Assembly (NCBI RefSeq): GCF_017874455.1
Contig: NZ_JAGGLN010000004.1
Span: 248,001-312,000, forward strand
DNA from: Methanobacterium aggregans
Lineage (GTDB): Archaea; Methanobacteriota; Methanobacteria; Methanobacteriales; Methanobacteriaceae
Reading direction: 5' to 3'
Length of the DNA: 64,000 nucleotides
The translations under genes were made by a program, and so were the position numbers. This document shows positions 35,727 to 45,090 of the stretch, piece after piece. Below the pieces are notes generated by a model. That model was not told the DNA's origin. It ran no database searches and was given only the letters and a program-made list of their open reading frames with translations. Each line of letters starts with the position of its first letter. Position 1 is the first letter of the stretch.

Positions 35727-35987
35727 TTAATCACCCCTCAAAACTCTTGCGAATGCTATGGTTCCAATTGGTCCCAGGAAAACCAGGGCTGTTGCTATGT
35801 CCTTACAGAAGCCCAGTCCGTAGATGTGCTGGATCAAGATAAGAATGGTTATAACTGCTATGCTCAGACCTAAAACTCCTACAAGACCCATTGCTATGCT
35901 TTTTCTGGTTGTGATCCTTATGGTGGCCACTGCGTATATTGCCAGAGCCCCCATGAGGATGTATTCTGATAAGATGAGTATGTTCAT
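35727..35987 (-). CDS. ehbB: Energy-converting hydrogenase B subunit B (MnhF-like)
   Basis: An 86-residue membrane protein with three helices, homologous to MnhF/MrpF. The conserved D-I-A-T-A-L-V-F-L-G-P-I-G segment is present. Its start overlaps the ehbA stop by 4 nt. Confidence 0.9.
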   Translation of the reverse strand: MNILILSEYILMGALAIYAVATIRITTRKSIAMGLVGVLGLSIAVITILILIQHIYGLGFCKDIATALVFLGPIGTIAFARVLRGD

Positions 35988-36295
35988 TCTAACATCCCTT
36001 TTATGTATGGTTCAAATGGAATTACCTCTTCAACTGTCCTTGGATATATTGTTGCAACTTTCAACACCTGATTTTCAGAGTCCAAGTCAATAGAAAGTGT
36101 TCCCGGAGTTAAGGTTATGCTGTTTGCAAGGATTGCCTGGGAAACCGGCCTCTTGAGCACTGTTGGAATTTCAACAACGGTGGGCTCCACCTTACCGTTA
36201 ACAGTCCTTACAGCAACGTCAAGCTCTGCTTTTAATATTTCAAAGATGAGAACAACGAAATAAGCGATTCCATAATATATTCTAACTAAGAACAT
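35984..36295 (-). CDS. ehbA: Energy-converting hydrogenase B subunit A (MnhE-like)
   Basis: A 104-residue protein homologous to MnhE/MrpE, with a helical N terminus in the membrane and a cytoplasmic segment with the family's A-I-L-A-N-S-I-T-L-T-P-G-T-L-S motif. I start it at ATG 36295 (M-F-L-V-R-I), with AAGGGG upstream; the frame from 36334 is longer without support. It is the first gene of the operon. Confidence 0.88.
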   Translation of the reverse strand: MFLVRIYYGIAYFVVLIFEILKAELDVAVRTVNGKVEPTVVEIPTVLKRPVSQAILANSITLTPGTLSIDLDSENQVLKVATIYPRTVEEVIPFEPYIKGMLE

Positions 36296-36628
36296 TTTGA
36301 GTAACCCCTTCCATTTTATTATAATGAATAACAAGACGGGTAATTAACATTGTTAAAACAGATAGTAACCTGAATAATCGGGTTAACTTACCCCACTTCT
36401 AATTAATTCTTCATTATAAAACATGATATATATAAATATAACTAAATTGATTTTTCATGATTTTCATTTTACATTATTATTAAAAAAGATTTGAAATTTA
36501 AACCCTTAAAAAAGTGTTAAAATTTTATTAAATTCACTATTCCAATAAAGATCTTATTAAAAATATTTTAAATAGAGTTTTAAAACCTGGAATTTTTATT
36601 AAATCCTTAATTGAAGTGATGAACCCCC
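36296..36628. promoter_or_regulatory. ehb operon upstream region
   Basis: No gene seen. On the minus strand a run of TATA-like sequence lies at 36425-36440, about 130 bp before ehbA. A perfect 5-bp dyad (TTAAC-ATT-GTTAA, 36344-36356) lies between it and the gene. The rest, towards 36628, is AT-rich and follows the DUF457 stop codon from the other side. No regulator is known. Confidence 0.4.
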
Positions 36629-37330
36629 CTAAAGAACCTGTAAAACACTTCCCCAACCTCCATTCACAAAAAATATGAAAACCACCACAACCCACAGACT
36701 AAAAAGTCCAAATGCAGCTTTTTTCCTGTACTTCCTGGAGGAAATTGGAGACAGAATCCTAACACCTGCAGGTGTGGACATGTCAAGGATCACGTGACTA
36801 AGGCAGCCCAGAAGAACTGCTGAAAACACGTAGCAGATATTCATGGAGTTCAGAAGGTAATTTGGAGTCAGGAATATTCCAAGAGATACCAGAACTGCAA
36901 AAACAGGCAGGAGCTTCCTGTTAAGTATGATAAAGGCCAGTACCAGAGATATAAATATCAGGGCTAGTTTCAAGGGCACTGTGAAATCCTGAAGCACCAG
37001 CCGGGACCCCATGACGAATACAGCCATGAAACCTGATATCAAACATATTCCAAGAATTGAGTGCATGAATCCCCTGTGTTTGGACACGTAAAAAACCATT
37101 GCCAGAACCACGAGTATCAACCCTATTAAAAAGGGTAGATTTAGTATGTAAAGTGCCAAAGCTATCACCATTCCAATCAGAGCCATTATTGTCAGGTTCT
37201 TCCTGTTAACGTCGTGGTCCATGTCCAACATTGAGGCTCCCAGAACTGCCAGTGAGAGGTAGAAGACATCTGGGAAAAATGGCAAAGCCATTATTATTGA
37301 AAATAAAACGTGTTTTTTGTAGGATGGCAT
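36629..37330 (-). CDS. YdjM-like (DUF457) membrane-bound metal-dependent hydrolase
   Basis: A 233-residue membrane protein with about seven helices. Conserved polar motifs are D-M-D-H-D near residue 36, S-K-H-R-G-F-M-H-S and C-L-S-H-V-I-L-D-M-S-T. These are the metal-binding motifs of the LexA-binding/YdjM family of hydrolases. The substrate is unknown. The ribosome site is weak. It stands alone between ehbA and the AstE-like gene. Confidence 0.8.
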   Translation of the reverse strand: MPSYKKHVLFSIIMALPFFPDVFYLSLAVLGASMLDMDHDVNRKNLTIMALIGMVIALALYILNLPFLIGLILVVLAMVFYVSKHRGFMHSILGICLISGFMAVFVMGSRLVLQDFTVPLKLALIFISLVLAFIILNRKLLPVFAVLVSLGIFLTPNYLLNSMNICYVFSAVLLGCLSHVILDMSTPAGVRILSPISSRKYRKKAAFGLFSLWVVVVFIFFVNGGWGSVLQVL

Positions 37331-37442
37331 TTTTATCAGATTTAAATCTGTAGAACATCATAAAAAAGGATTTCCATGAAAAATGATTGGCTTAAAAATT
37401 ACTAAACAAAAAAAAAGGTTTTAGAGGGTAGTGAAATGGTAC

Positions 37443-38165
37443 TCAGATGATTTCAAAGTACCTCAAGTAGGACAGCATCTGCAGGTATGACCTTTCAGGG
37501 CTTCCCACATTAACCTGGCAGTTCTCTGATACAACTTCACATGTCACAGCAGGCCTGCCCATGAGGTTGCACTCATCCTCAAGAGCTCCACTGTAGAGGG
37601 TTCCTGCACGTTCATGGAGAATGATCTTGGATCTTGTTTCACGGGTTATGTGTTCAGCTATACCACAGCTTTCAGTGCATGGATTTCTTGAGCAGAAAAC
37701 ACTCTCCACTCCAGGATTGCTCCGGAGTTTGGTGGCATGGAAATCAGCAACAGAATCTATTTCAAACTTTTCAACTGCTTTTAATATGTCGTTTGAAGCT
37801 GAACCCCCCTTGGATGCTGAACGGTTCATGTCGAATCCCTTGAACCTCCTGGAATTTTTCATGGTTGAGTGGGGTACTGCAAAGGGTATGAGGTAAACTG
37901 TTCCATGGATCTCCATGTTTTCCAGTTCGTCTGCAAGTCTGAGAGCCGCCAGTTGTGGGGGAATTTCATTTCCATGAATCCCTGCCGTGAGCATGACCCT
38001 GGGTCCACCTTCACCAACCTTTATAAGGGGTGTTCCGTGTTTTGCGGCACGGATCAGCATAGAACTTATGGATCCTGAGGGGATGTTTTCACGTAGAGGT
38101 TCGTTGCAAGTTACGTTGCCCCCTGTTTTGGGGGAGAGTATGATCATTTCAGCTTTAGATTTCAT
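37443..38165 (-). CDS. Succinylglutamate desuccinylase/aspartoacylase family hydrolase
   Basis: A 240-residue zinc carboxypeptidase-fold enzyme. G-I-H-G-N-E-I-P holds the zinc ligands His and Glu, and D-F-H-A-T-K the second His. N-M-N-R-like F-D-M-N-R-S is the family's substrate-binding site. GGTG lies before ATG 38165. It is divergent from argG. The family removes acyl groups from amino acids, so a link with arginine metabolism is plausible but not shown. Confidence 0.8.
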   Translation of the reverse strand: MKSKAEMIILSPKTGGNVTCNEPLRENIPSGSISSMLIRAAKHGTPLIKVGEGGPRVMLTAGIHGNEIPPQLAALRLADELENMEIHGTVYLIPFAVPHSTMKNSRRFKGFDMNRSASKGGSASNDILKAVEKFEIDSVADFHATKLRSNPGVESVFCSRNPCTESCGIAEHITRETRSKIILHERAGTLYSGALEDECNLMGRPAVTCEVVSENCQVNVGSPERSYLQMLSYLRYFEII

Positions 38166-38264
38166 GGTGCACCATCATAAAATAGGCCAAGTTATAAATT
38201 ATAAAATATTCCAATATTGTTATAATTATTAATTAGTACACTTTTGAATTAATATTTTTGATGG

Positions 38265-38274
38265 AACATATATT
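38265..38274 (+). promoter_or_regulatory. Putative TATA box for argG
   Basis: AACATATATT on the plus strand, about 70 bp before the argG start. The transcript should begin about 25 bp downstream, leaving a leader of about 45 nt with a GGTGAT ribosome site. Confidence 0.35.
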
Positions 38275-38340
38275 GATCATGTAGAAGTTATTTAGATAAT
38301 ATAAATGAAGTTCATATAAATCAAATCAAGGTGATTCTGA

Positions 38341-39522
38341 ATGGAGAAAGTTGTTCTGGCATTCAGTGGTGGATTGGACACCTCTGTATGCGTTAAATTA
38401 CTCGAAGAAAAGTACGACATGGAAGTTATCACAGCCTGCGTTGATGTAGGCCAGCCTGAAGATGAAATAGAAAGACCTGGAATGGTTGCAAACAAAATCG
38501 GCTCATTTAAACATTACACAATCGATGCAAAGGATGAATTTGCAAGTGAATTCATATTCAAAGCAGTTAAAGCCAATGCAATGTACGAGGGTTACCCCCT
38601 GAGCACTGCACTTGCAAGACCACTTATAGCCATGAAAATAGTGGAACTGGCAGAAAAAGAGGGAGCCACCGCCATAGCACATGGATGTACAGGTAAAGGA
38701 AACGACCAGTTCAGGTTCGAATCAACCATAAGATCCGGTTCTGTATGTGACATAATAGCCCCTGTAAGGGATTTAAACCTCACAAGAACCGAGGAAATGG
38801 AGTACGCAAAATCCCATGGAATACCCACGCCATCTGACAAGCTCTACAGTATCGATGAGAATCTTTGGGGCAGATCCATAGAGGGAGACATCCTTGAAGA
38901 CCCTATGGTTGAAACACCAGAGGAAGCTTTCAGCTGGACCCGTTCAAGTGAAGATGCACCAGACGAAGCCCAGATCATTGAAATGGAATTTGAAGAGGGA
39001 GTTCCAGTGGCCATCGATGGTGATAAAATGGCACCTGTCCAACTCATCAGGGAGTGCAACCGCATTGCAGGTATCCACGCAATTGGAAGGGTTGACATAG
39101 TGGAGGACAGGATAATTGGACTTAAATCCAGGGAAAACTACGAAACACCTGGAGCCGTGCTGATAATCACAGCCCACAAGGCCCTGGAACAGATCACCCT
39201 CACAAGGGAAGAATTGAAGTTTGCTGAAACCATCTCACAGACCTATGCAGAACTTGTGTACAATGGTCTGTGGCATGAACCGCTACGCGAAGATCTGGAT
39301 GCAATTGTTGATAAAATGCAGAGACGTGTGTCCGGTAAAGTCAGGGTAAAACTCCACAAGGGCGGAATGAGGATCCTTGGAAGGGAAGCTCCTTTCAGTC
39401 TTTACAGCCAGGATGCAGTGTCCTTCGAGGACAAAGAACTCGACCAGCGTGAAATGGCAGGTATGGTTAAAAATTATGGATTACAGGCAGCATGCTACCA
39501 GAAAGTCTGCAAAAAAGATTGA
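38341..39522 (+). CDS. argG: Argininosuccinate synthase
   Basis: A 393-residue enzyme joining citrulline and aspartate with ATP in arginine synthesis. The N-terminal V-V-L-A-F-S-G-G-L-D-T-S P-loop of the ATP-pyrophosphatase fold and the A-H-G-C-T-G-K-G-N-D-Q motif are intact. GGTGAT lies 7 nt before ATG 38341. The length is normal. A stem with a T8 run follows the gene. It is transcribed alone. Confidence 0.97.
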   Translation: MEKVVLAFSGGLDTSVCVKLLEEKYDMEVITACVDVGQPEDEIERPGMVANKIGSFKHYTIDAKDEFASEFIFKAVKANAMYEGYPLSTALARPLIAMKIVELAEKEGATAIAHGCTGKGNDQFRFESTIRSGSVCDIIAPVRDLNLTRTEEMEYAKSHGIPTPSDKLYSIDENLWGRSIEGDILEDPMVETPEEAFSWTRSSEDAPDEAQIIEMEFEEGVPVAIDGDKMAPVQLIRECNRIAGIHAIGRVDIVEDRIIGLKSRENYETPGAVLIITAHKALEQITLTREELKFAETISQTYAELVYNGLWHEPLREDLDAIVDKMQRRVSGKVRVKLHKGGMRILGREAPFSLYSQDAVSFEDKELDQREMAGMVKNYGLQAACYQKVCKKD

Positions 39523-39552
39523 ACTGACCTTGCTAAACCCTTCAAAGAAATG

Positions 39553-39597
39553 GGGAATGCATTAAGGATAAACATTCCCAGCACCCTATTTTTTTTA
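39553..39597 (+). terminator. Terminator hairpin after argG
   Basis: A perfect 7-bp stem (GGGAATG at 39553-39559, CATTCCC at 39573-39579) is followed by eight T residues at 39590-39597. Archaea mainly use the T run, but the arrangement looks like a terminator. Confidence 0.6.
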
Positions 39598-39721
39598 TTA
39601 GAAATAATCCTTGTTGATAATAAATTACTGAAACTAAAATTTTTGTTGAAAATAAATTTATCTTATTATTCAATTGTATTTAATTAGTTTAAAAACCGTA
39701 AAGGAGAGATCAATCATTCTA

Positions 39722-39958
39722 ATGGAAATTGTACTGGTTCTCGTTGTGATTTTAGGACTGATAATTCTTTTCAAAGTGGGTGGTGTTCTGTTGAGGATAC
39801 TTCTGAACATGATCCTGGGATTCCTACTTCTTTTCATCGTTGATCTCATTCCATCAGTTGATATTCCAATCAACATACTCACAGTACTGGTTGCAGGTTT
39901 TGGAGGAATTTTTGGAGTTATATTCCTCCTGATACTGAGTTTCATTGGAATTATTTAG
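39722..39958 (+). CDS. BofA-like small membrane protein
   Basis: A 78-residue, very hydrophobic protein with three helices, resembling the archaeal members of the BofA (pro-sigma-K processing inhibitor) family: I-D-L/V-I-P-S-V-D-I-P-I-N-I-L-T-V is the family motif. Archaea have no sigma K, so the name is only structural. The chosen ATG 39722 has a GGAGAG about 14 nt upstream, unusually far. The frame extends 48 nt further upstream without any start codon in reach of that site. Confidence 0.7.
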   Translation: MEIVLVLVVILGLIILFKVGGVLLRILLNMILGFLLLFIVDLIPSVDIPINILTVLVAGFGGIFGVIFLLILSFIGII

Positions 39959-39992
39959 TTAAACCCCTTGATTCTAAATAAAACTTATTTTT

Positions 39993-41495
39993 CTATTTTT
40001 TCTGATTCAGAACTTCAGGTATGAAATCTGCTACCTGACTTGCAGTGAAGCTGAACCCATAGCCCTCCTGTGCCAGGTCTCCAGCCCTTCCATTTATGTA
40101 GGCCCCCAGGTACGCTGATTCAAAGGCATCATGGCCCTGTGCCATCAATCCCCCAATGAGTCCTGCAAGAACATCTCCCGTACCTCCAACAGTCATTCCA
40201 GGATTACCTGTTGCATTCAACCTTACTTTATTACCATTTGAGATGACATCAACGGCACCCTTGAGGACAACAACTGCTCCTGAATTTTTTGAAACCCCTA
40301 AAACCATGTTCATCCTGTCTTCGAGGCTTTGAGGCACATCCGATCCAAAAAATGATTTAAATTCTGCCTTATGAGGTGTTAGAACAATTTCGGTACCATT
40401 CTGCACCGATTTTAGAATGGTATCAATATCAATGAGTTTAAGGGCATCTGCATCAATAACCACGGGGTTTTGAACCTTCTGGACGAGTTCGTTTAGTGCA
40501 TCTCCTGTTTCATCTGCCCTTCCTATTCCACACCCAATTACCATGGAATCTGCATTTTCTGAAAGCTTCAGGATTTCATCAACATTTTCAGGAGTTACAA
40601 AATCCGTTACTGGTGTGTTTGAAAGAGTTCTAACGATTACATCTGGAGAGTAGGATCTTATTACATCAGATACTGCTTTTGGAGAGGCTAAAACTGCTAT
40701 GTCCACACCTGATCTCATTGAAGCAGACGCTGCAAGTGCAGGAGCACCAGAATAATCTGCACTACCACCAATAATAAGGACTCGTCCGTTCTGTCCCTTA
40801 TGAGAGTTTTCTGACCTTTTTTGAATTCTCAGCATGTCCCCGGGGCCTGTGAATATCTCTACTTCAGGAGGTATTCCAATGTCACATACATGGACATTAC
40901 CAACATGTTCAATACTTGCATTTTTAAGGCCTTTCTTGGCCCTGTGGAAGGTTACTGTGATGTCTGGAACAACTGATTTGTGATGAACCTCACCAGTCAA
41001 GGGGTCAAGGCCGGTTGGAACATCAACAGCAATTTTAATGCCATTTGAAGCATTTATAACATCCACTGCAGTGGAAACAGGTTCTCTGAGCTTTCCCCTG
41101 ACACCGGTTCCAAGGATGGCGTCCACCATAACACCAGAATCAAGCTTTTTAAGGTTTGAAGAATCTTCAATCACCTGAATCTTCAGAGGACGCAACCCCC
41201 TGGTGATCTTCTGGAGAACTTCCAGGTTTGCACGTGCCTCTTGGGATTTTATCCTTGAAGGATGGCTTAAAAGTATCACATTAACTTCAAATCCCTTGTT
41301 TAAAAGGTAGCGTGCAGCCACAAATCCATCACCACCGTTTCCACCGTTACCTGCAAATATAACAGTTTTACATGGCTCTGAGATTTTAGATATTACCTCT
41401 GCAAGGCATTTGCCTGCATTTTCCATTAGTGAAAGTTTAGGTATTCCCATAGCCTCTGCATTGGCATCAATAACCATCATGTTCTTTGGAGTCAT
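39993..41495 (-). CDS. nnr: Bifunctional NAD(P)HX epimerase/dehydratase
   Basis: A 500-residue fusion that repairs hydrated NAD(P)H. The N-terminal epimerase domain (about 1-215) has G-N-G-G-N-G-G-D-G-F-V-A-A-R. The C-terminal ATP/ADP-dependent dehydratase (about 220-500) has G-G-T-G-D-V-L-A-G-L-I-G and the ribokinase-like fold. Both domains look complete. GTGAT stands before ATG 41495. It stands alone and is divergent from the channel gene at 41687. Confidence 0.93.
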   Translation of the reverse strand: MTPKNMMVIDANAEAMGIPKLSLMENAGKCLAEVISKISEPCKTVIFAGNGGNGGDGFVAARYLLNKGFEVNVILLSHPSRIKSQEARANLEVLQKITRGLRPLKIQVIEDSSNLKKLDSGVMVDAILGTGVRGKLREPVSTAVDVINASNGIKIAVDVPTGLDPLTGEVHHKSVVPDITVTFHRAKKGLKNASIEHVGNVHVCDIGIPPEVEIFTGPGDMLRIQKRSENSHKGQNGRVLIIGGSADYSGAPALAASASMRSGVDIAVLASPKAVSDVIRSYSPDVIVRTLSNTPVTDFVTPENVDEILKLSENADSMVIGCGIGRADETGDALNELVQKVQNPVVIDADALKLIDIDTILKSVQNGTEIVLTPHKAEFKSFFGSDVPQSLEDRMNMVLGVSKNSGAVVVLKGAVDVISNGNKVRLNATGNPGMTVGGTGDVLAGLIGGLMAQGHDAFESAYLGAYINGRAGDLAQEGYGFSFTASQVADFIPEVLNQKK

Positions 41496-41686
41496 TTTAT
41501 CACTACTTATAAATTATAAAACAGATGATATTTAATAATAACCTTAAGACCGGGCTTAAAAAATGAATACTTATCCTTGAACGAAATCGTTCCAAGAACC
41601 GTATTTTCAGGGGCCTGTTTTCCTACAATGTCTTATAAATTACATTGAACTCATAAAAATTAAAAATATCAGTTTTTAAGGACACA

Positions 41687-43663
41687 TTGAATGTAAGAGA
41701 ATTAAAAAAGAATGGTGATCCTTTGAACCCCCTAGAACTGCACATTCTACCAAAAGAGGAAGACATTCCCCCAATCCCTTACAGAATGATGCTTTATGCT
41801 TTAACTGCAGTTAGTGGACTTGTGGTTTATGGGATTATTGGCTCAATTTACATCATGGGTTTGAACCCAATCAACGCTCTTTATTTTACAGTTATAACCA
41901 TAGCAACAGTAGGTTATGGTGATATCAGCCCTGTAACACCACTTCAAAGACTTTTTGTGGTTACACTCGTTCTTGGAGGGGTTGGTATACTTGCATATGC
42001 ATTTACATTAACAATAACGGTGGTTACAATGGCAGTTGAAGAAATAACATCTGGAGCTAAGCAGAGGAGAATGATCGCTGGGACAAAGGACCATTTCGTG
42101 CTCTGCGGTTATGGAAGGGTGGGCAATGCCGTCCATAAAGAGCTTAAAAAAAGGAATAGAAACGTTATAATCATTGAAAAGGATAAAAAGATCGTTGAAA
42201 AGGAACTGTGGAATGATCCAGAAGTTCTGGCTATTCCTGGAGATGCCACTGACGAAACAGTTATGATAGATGCTGGACTCAAAAGGGCAAGGGGAGTTAT
42301 AATAACCACTGGAGAAGATGTGGACAACCTTTTCATAACCTTAACTGCACGTGAAATACATCCTGAAATATGGATAGTGACTAGGGCCAGTAAAAAAGAA
42401 AATATCCGAAGACTTTACCGTTCTGGGGCAGATAAAGTCATATCTCCTGAAACAAGCGGTGCAGAGGACATATATTTTGCTGCAATGGAACCAACCATCA
42501 TGAAGATCACAACCATGCACGGAGTCAGGGATATAAAACGAGAATCTGAGATCATACTGAAACATGGCTGCACCCTTGAAAACATAGAGTACCACCTGCC
42601 AGAGTTCAAGGAACCACTGGCAAGAAAGATCGGAATATCGGAAATCAGCGAACTTAACAGATTTTTAGAGAGTTTAGAACGTGAAAATACCCGTAAAAAA
42701 TCTCTGGAAAAGATATATGAATCTGTGAGCGGAATACACTCCCACTGGATATCAGGACCAACAAAGGAAAGCCTTGAAGCAGTTGCAAATGAACTTAAAA
42801 GGGAGGGACTTCTGCTTGGAGTGAACCTTGATGAAGAAGAGATAAAGGAAGCAGCCAGGAAGCATGGCAGACTGGTTGAGGTTATTTTCAAACCAGAGAT
42901 GAAAATAACAGAAACCCATGATGTCAGGGATATAAGGGAAGAAGCTGAAATCATCCTGAAACACAAATGCACCCTTGAGGATATAGAATATTATCTTCCT
43001 GGTTTTCATGAACCACTGAAGAGGAAAGTGGGTTTGTCCAAGATCGAAGAGATGAACAGGTTTCTGAAAAAACTGGAAATGGACTCAAACAGAATGGAAT
43101 CACTTGAAAGGCTTTACACCCTTTCTGGAGGCGGGATACATTCCCACACCATCTCAGGTCCTGACACCACCAGTCTTGCTGAGGTAGAAAAAGAATTGAA
43201 GAAAAAAGGGTTCCTATTAGGGGTTAACCTTAGCCAAAAGGAGATAATCAGGAAGATCAAAGAATACGGGCGCGTTAATGAGATCCTTCTAAGGCACAAA
43301 CCCAGTGAAACCGATGACAAAAAGATCATAATAGATCTGGGCGGCAGGATACTGGATTCAAAACACTACCTCCCTGGATTGAGACAGGTGGTTTCAAGAA
43401 AACTCTACATCAAAGATAAAGAAGACCTTAAGAGGTGTGAGGAAGAATACAAGAAACCTGATGCCAGAAGATCCCTTGAAACTCTTTCCCACATCTCAAG
43501 AAATGTTCACAGCCACACAGTATCCGCAAGGGATGTCGAGGCTAGCAAAAAAATAGCTAAAGCCCTTGCTAAAACAGGAATGCTCCTCGGAGTTGACCTG
43601 CCTGAAGAGAAGATCTGGGAAATTGTGGAGAGCGAAGAGATTGAAAAGTTCTGCATAGAATGA
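41687..43663 (+). CDS. Two-helix K+ channel with RCK-N domain and three novel C-terminal repeats
   Basis: A 658-residue channel. TM1 is at about 34-57, the selectivity filter T-V-G-Y-G-D at 74-79 and TM2 at about 88-115, as in MthK. The RCK-N Rossmann domain (G-Y-G-R-V-G at 141-146) follows to about 265. In place of RCK-C there are three repeats at about 272-404, 405-540 and 545-656, each with L-x-x-[IL]-x-Y-x-L-P, H-S-H at 351, 485 and 608, and L-L-G-V-[ND]-L. I do not recognise this repeat. The TTG at 41687, with AAGGA 5 nt before it, is the only start near the frame's beginning; the next Met is residue 34. It probably gates K+ flux by ligand. Confidence 0.8.
   Translation: MNVRELKKNGDPLNPLELHILPKEEDIPPIPYRMMLYALTAVSGLVVYGIIGSIYIMGLNPINALYFTVITIATVGYGDISPVTPLQRLFVVTLVLGGVGILAYAFTLTITVVTMAVEEITSGAKQRRMIAGTKDHFVLCGYGRVGNAVHKELKKRNRNVIIIEKDKKIVEKELWNDPEVLAIPGDATDETVMIDAGLKRARGVIITTGEDVDNLFITLTAREIHPEIWIVTRASKKENIRRLYRSGADKVISPETSGAEDIYFAAMEPTIMKITTMHGVRDIKRESEIILKHGCTLENIEYHLPEFKEPLARKIGISEISELNRFLESLERENTRKKSLEKIYESVSGIHSHWISGPTKESLEAVANELKREGLLLGVNLDEEEIKEAARKHGRLVEVIFKPEMKITETHDVRDIREEAEIILKHKCTLEDIEYYLPGFHEPLKRKVGLSKIEEMNRFLKKLEMDSNRMESLERLYTLSGGGIHSHTISGPDTTSLAEVEKELKKKGFLLGVNLSQKEIIRKIKEYGRVNEILLRHKPSETDDKKIIIDLGGRILDSKHYLPGLRQVVSRKLYIKDKEDLKRCEEEYKKPDARRSLETLSHISRNVHSHTVSARDVEASKKIAKALAKTGMLLGVDLPEEKIWEIVESEEIEKFCIE
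42500..43654 (+). repeat. Three tandem protein repeats of 112-136 residues within the channel gene
   Basis: Repeat 1 is at 42500-42898, repeat 2 at 42899-43306 and repeat 3 at 43319-43654. Repeats 1 and 2 are clearly alike in protein (M-K-I-T-x-x-H-x-V-R-D-I, then C-T-L-E-[ND]-I-E-Y, then G-I-H-S-H-x-I-S-G-P). Repeat 3 is more diverged and lacks the first segment. DNA identity is too low for recent copying. Confidence 0.8.
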
Positions 43664-43908
43664 TCTCTTGAATAATTCAAATAAACACCCAAAAAACACT
43701 TATTTTTTTAATTGATACTATTTTTAATATTATTTTCATTAAAAATCAGTTTATAATGTAAATTATCGTAAAAACTTTATAAAAATGGGATATTAAAATA
43801 GGCAAAAAATACTGAAAAATAAATGAAAAGAAATGAAAAGGTTTCAAAGCATTTAAAATATTATAAAAAAAATTATAAAGATTTTATTAAATTTTATGCT
43901 GAAAGGCC

Positions 43909-44802
43909 TTAGAAAAGGTCTTGAAGCTTTATCTGGTATTTACCGAGGTTTCCACCGAAGTTACCGGCACTGATCTGTATAACACCATTTACTTTGGTTG
44001 CTGCTTCTATACCTGCTTTCATTGCTGCTTTGACTGCTTCTTCATCCACACCGTCTATAACTATCTCGTAAACTCCGTCAACGTTTTCTGGGATATCGCA
44101 TCCTTCAACATCACCCTTGAGTGTTACGCACATTTTTTCGTTGGTGGATGCATTGAGGAACTTGTACTTGTTTGAACCTACTTTGGAACCTGAAGCAACT
44201 ATTCCACCCGGAAATGGAGTTATAGCACCAGGTACTGCTTTAATAGCATCTACTGCTGCATCTGCAGCTAAAAGTCCTGCAGGCTGGTTTTCAGCAAGTA
44301 TGAAAAGGTTTCCACCTGCAACTCCTGCTTTTACTCCGAGTTCTGACTCAACTAAGAAGTCTCCTGACATGAGTGGGATTGAGTGGATTTTTCTTCCCTG
44401 GATGTCTAATATTTTTTCGTACCCGTCACCGTAGAATTTGAGTTTGTGACCTGTTTTGAATTTTTCATCGGGTTCTTCCATTGCATCGAAAACAGCTGTT
44501 GTTGCTGCTGTGAGTATGCACATTCCAATACGTTCAAGGAGCTCATGGTCAAGTTTTTTCTTGTCCATGTTGCAGATCATGATGATGTAGCCTGGCCTTC
44601 CGTCAGGTGTTTCCTGTGGAGGTACGTAACAGTCTATTCCTGCCTCTGCCGGACATCCGATAACGGATGTTCCGTAGCCTGTAGCTTCCACAGCTGCTAC
44701 TTTTGCCAGTTTTTTGGTTGCTGCAGTTATAAGAATTCTGGATGTCTGTATGCCGAATGCTTCTGCAAAGTTATCTTCTATTTCCACGCCGTTTATTTCC
44801 AT
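43909..44802 (-). CDS. ftr: Formylmethanofuran:tetrahydromethanopterin N-formyltransferase
   Basis: A 297-residue enzyme of the hydrogenotrophic CO2 reduction pathway: moves the formyl group from formylmethanofuran to tetrahydromethanopterin. The N-G-V-E-I-E-D opening, G-Y-G-T-S-V-I-G-C-P-A-E-A-G-I-D-C and F-P-G-G-I/V-V-A-S-G-S-K-V-G are the family's conserved segments. It is very close to the known archaeal enzyme along its whole length. GGTGAT before ATG 44802 supports this start; a longer frame from 44811 lacks support. It is transcribed alone. Confidence 0.96.
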   Translation of the reverse strand: MEINGVEIEDNFAEAFGIQTSRILITAATKKLAKVAAVEATGYGTSVIGCPAEAGIDCYVPPQETPDGRPGYIIMICNMDKKKLDHELLERIGMCILTAATTAVFDAMEEPDEKFKTGHKLKFYGDGYEKILDIQGRKIHSIPLMSGDFLVESELGVKAGVAGGNLFILAENQPAGLLAADAAVDAIKAVPGAITPFPGGIVASGSKVGSNKYKFLNASTNEKMCVTLKGDVEGCDIPENVDGVYEIVIDGVDEEAVKAAMKAGIEAATKVNGVIQISAGNFGGNLGKYQIKLQDLF

Positions 44803-45090
44803 GATTATCACCGACTTGATGTATGAGAAGAAAAGTTATAAATTTTTCCATTTGATTTTTTCAATCTGAAAGATGAAATTTTCAATCCATCTAACCATAG
44901 AAACGAAATTGCGACCAGTATAACTTAAAAAAAGTGAATAGATAAAGAATTGATGCCTAAAAAACTTAAAAAGGCTTTAAAATATGATCAATGGATTTTT
45001 GATCCATAATCAATGAAAACGTCAATAAATTCTTGAATTAAAAATTAAGGCATTGTAAATTAGATTAAATAATGGGATGAATGTTTCTTA

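Noticed and set aside
36421..36440. Runs of TATA in the ehb upstream region as multiple promoters
   Set aside because: Low-complexity AT sequence gives several equal matches. Only one promoter region is listed, with low confidence.
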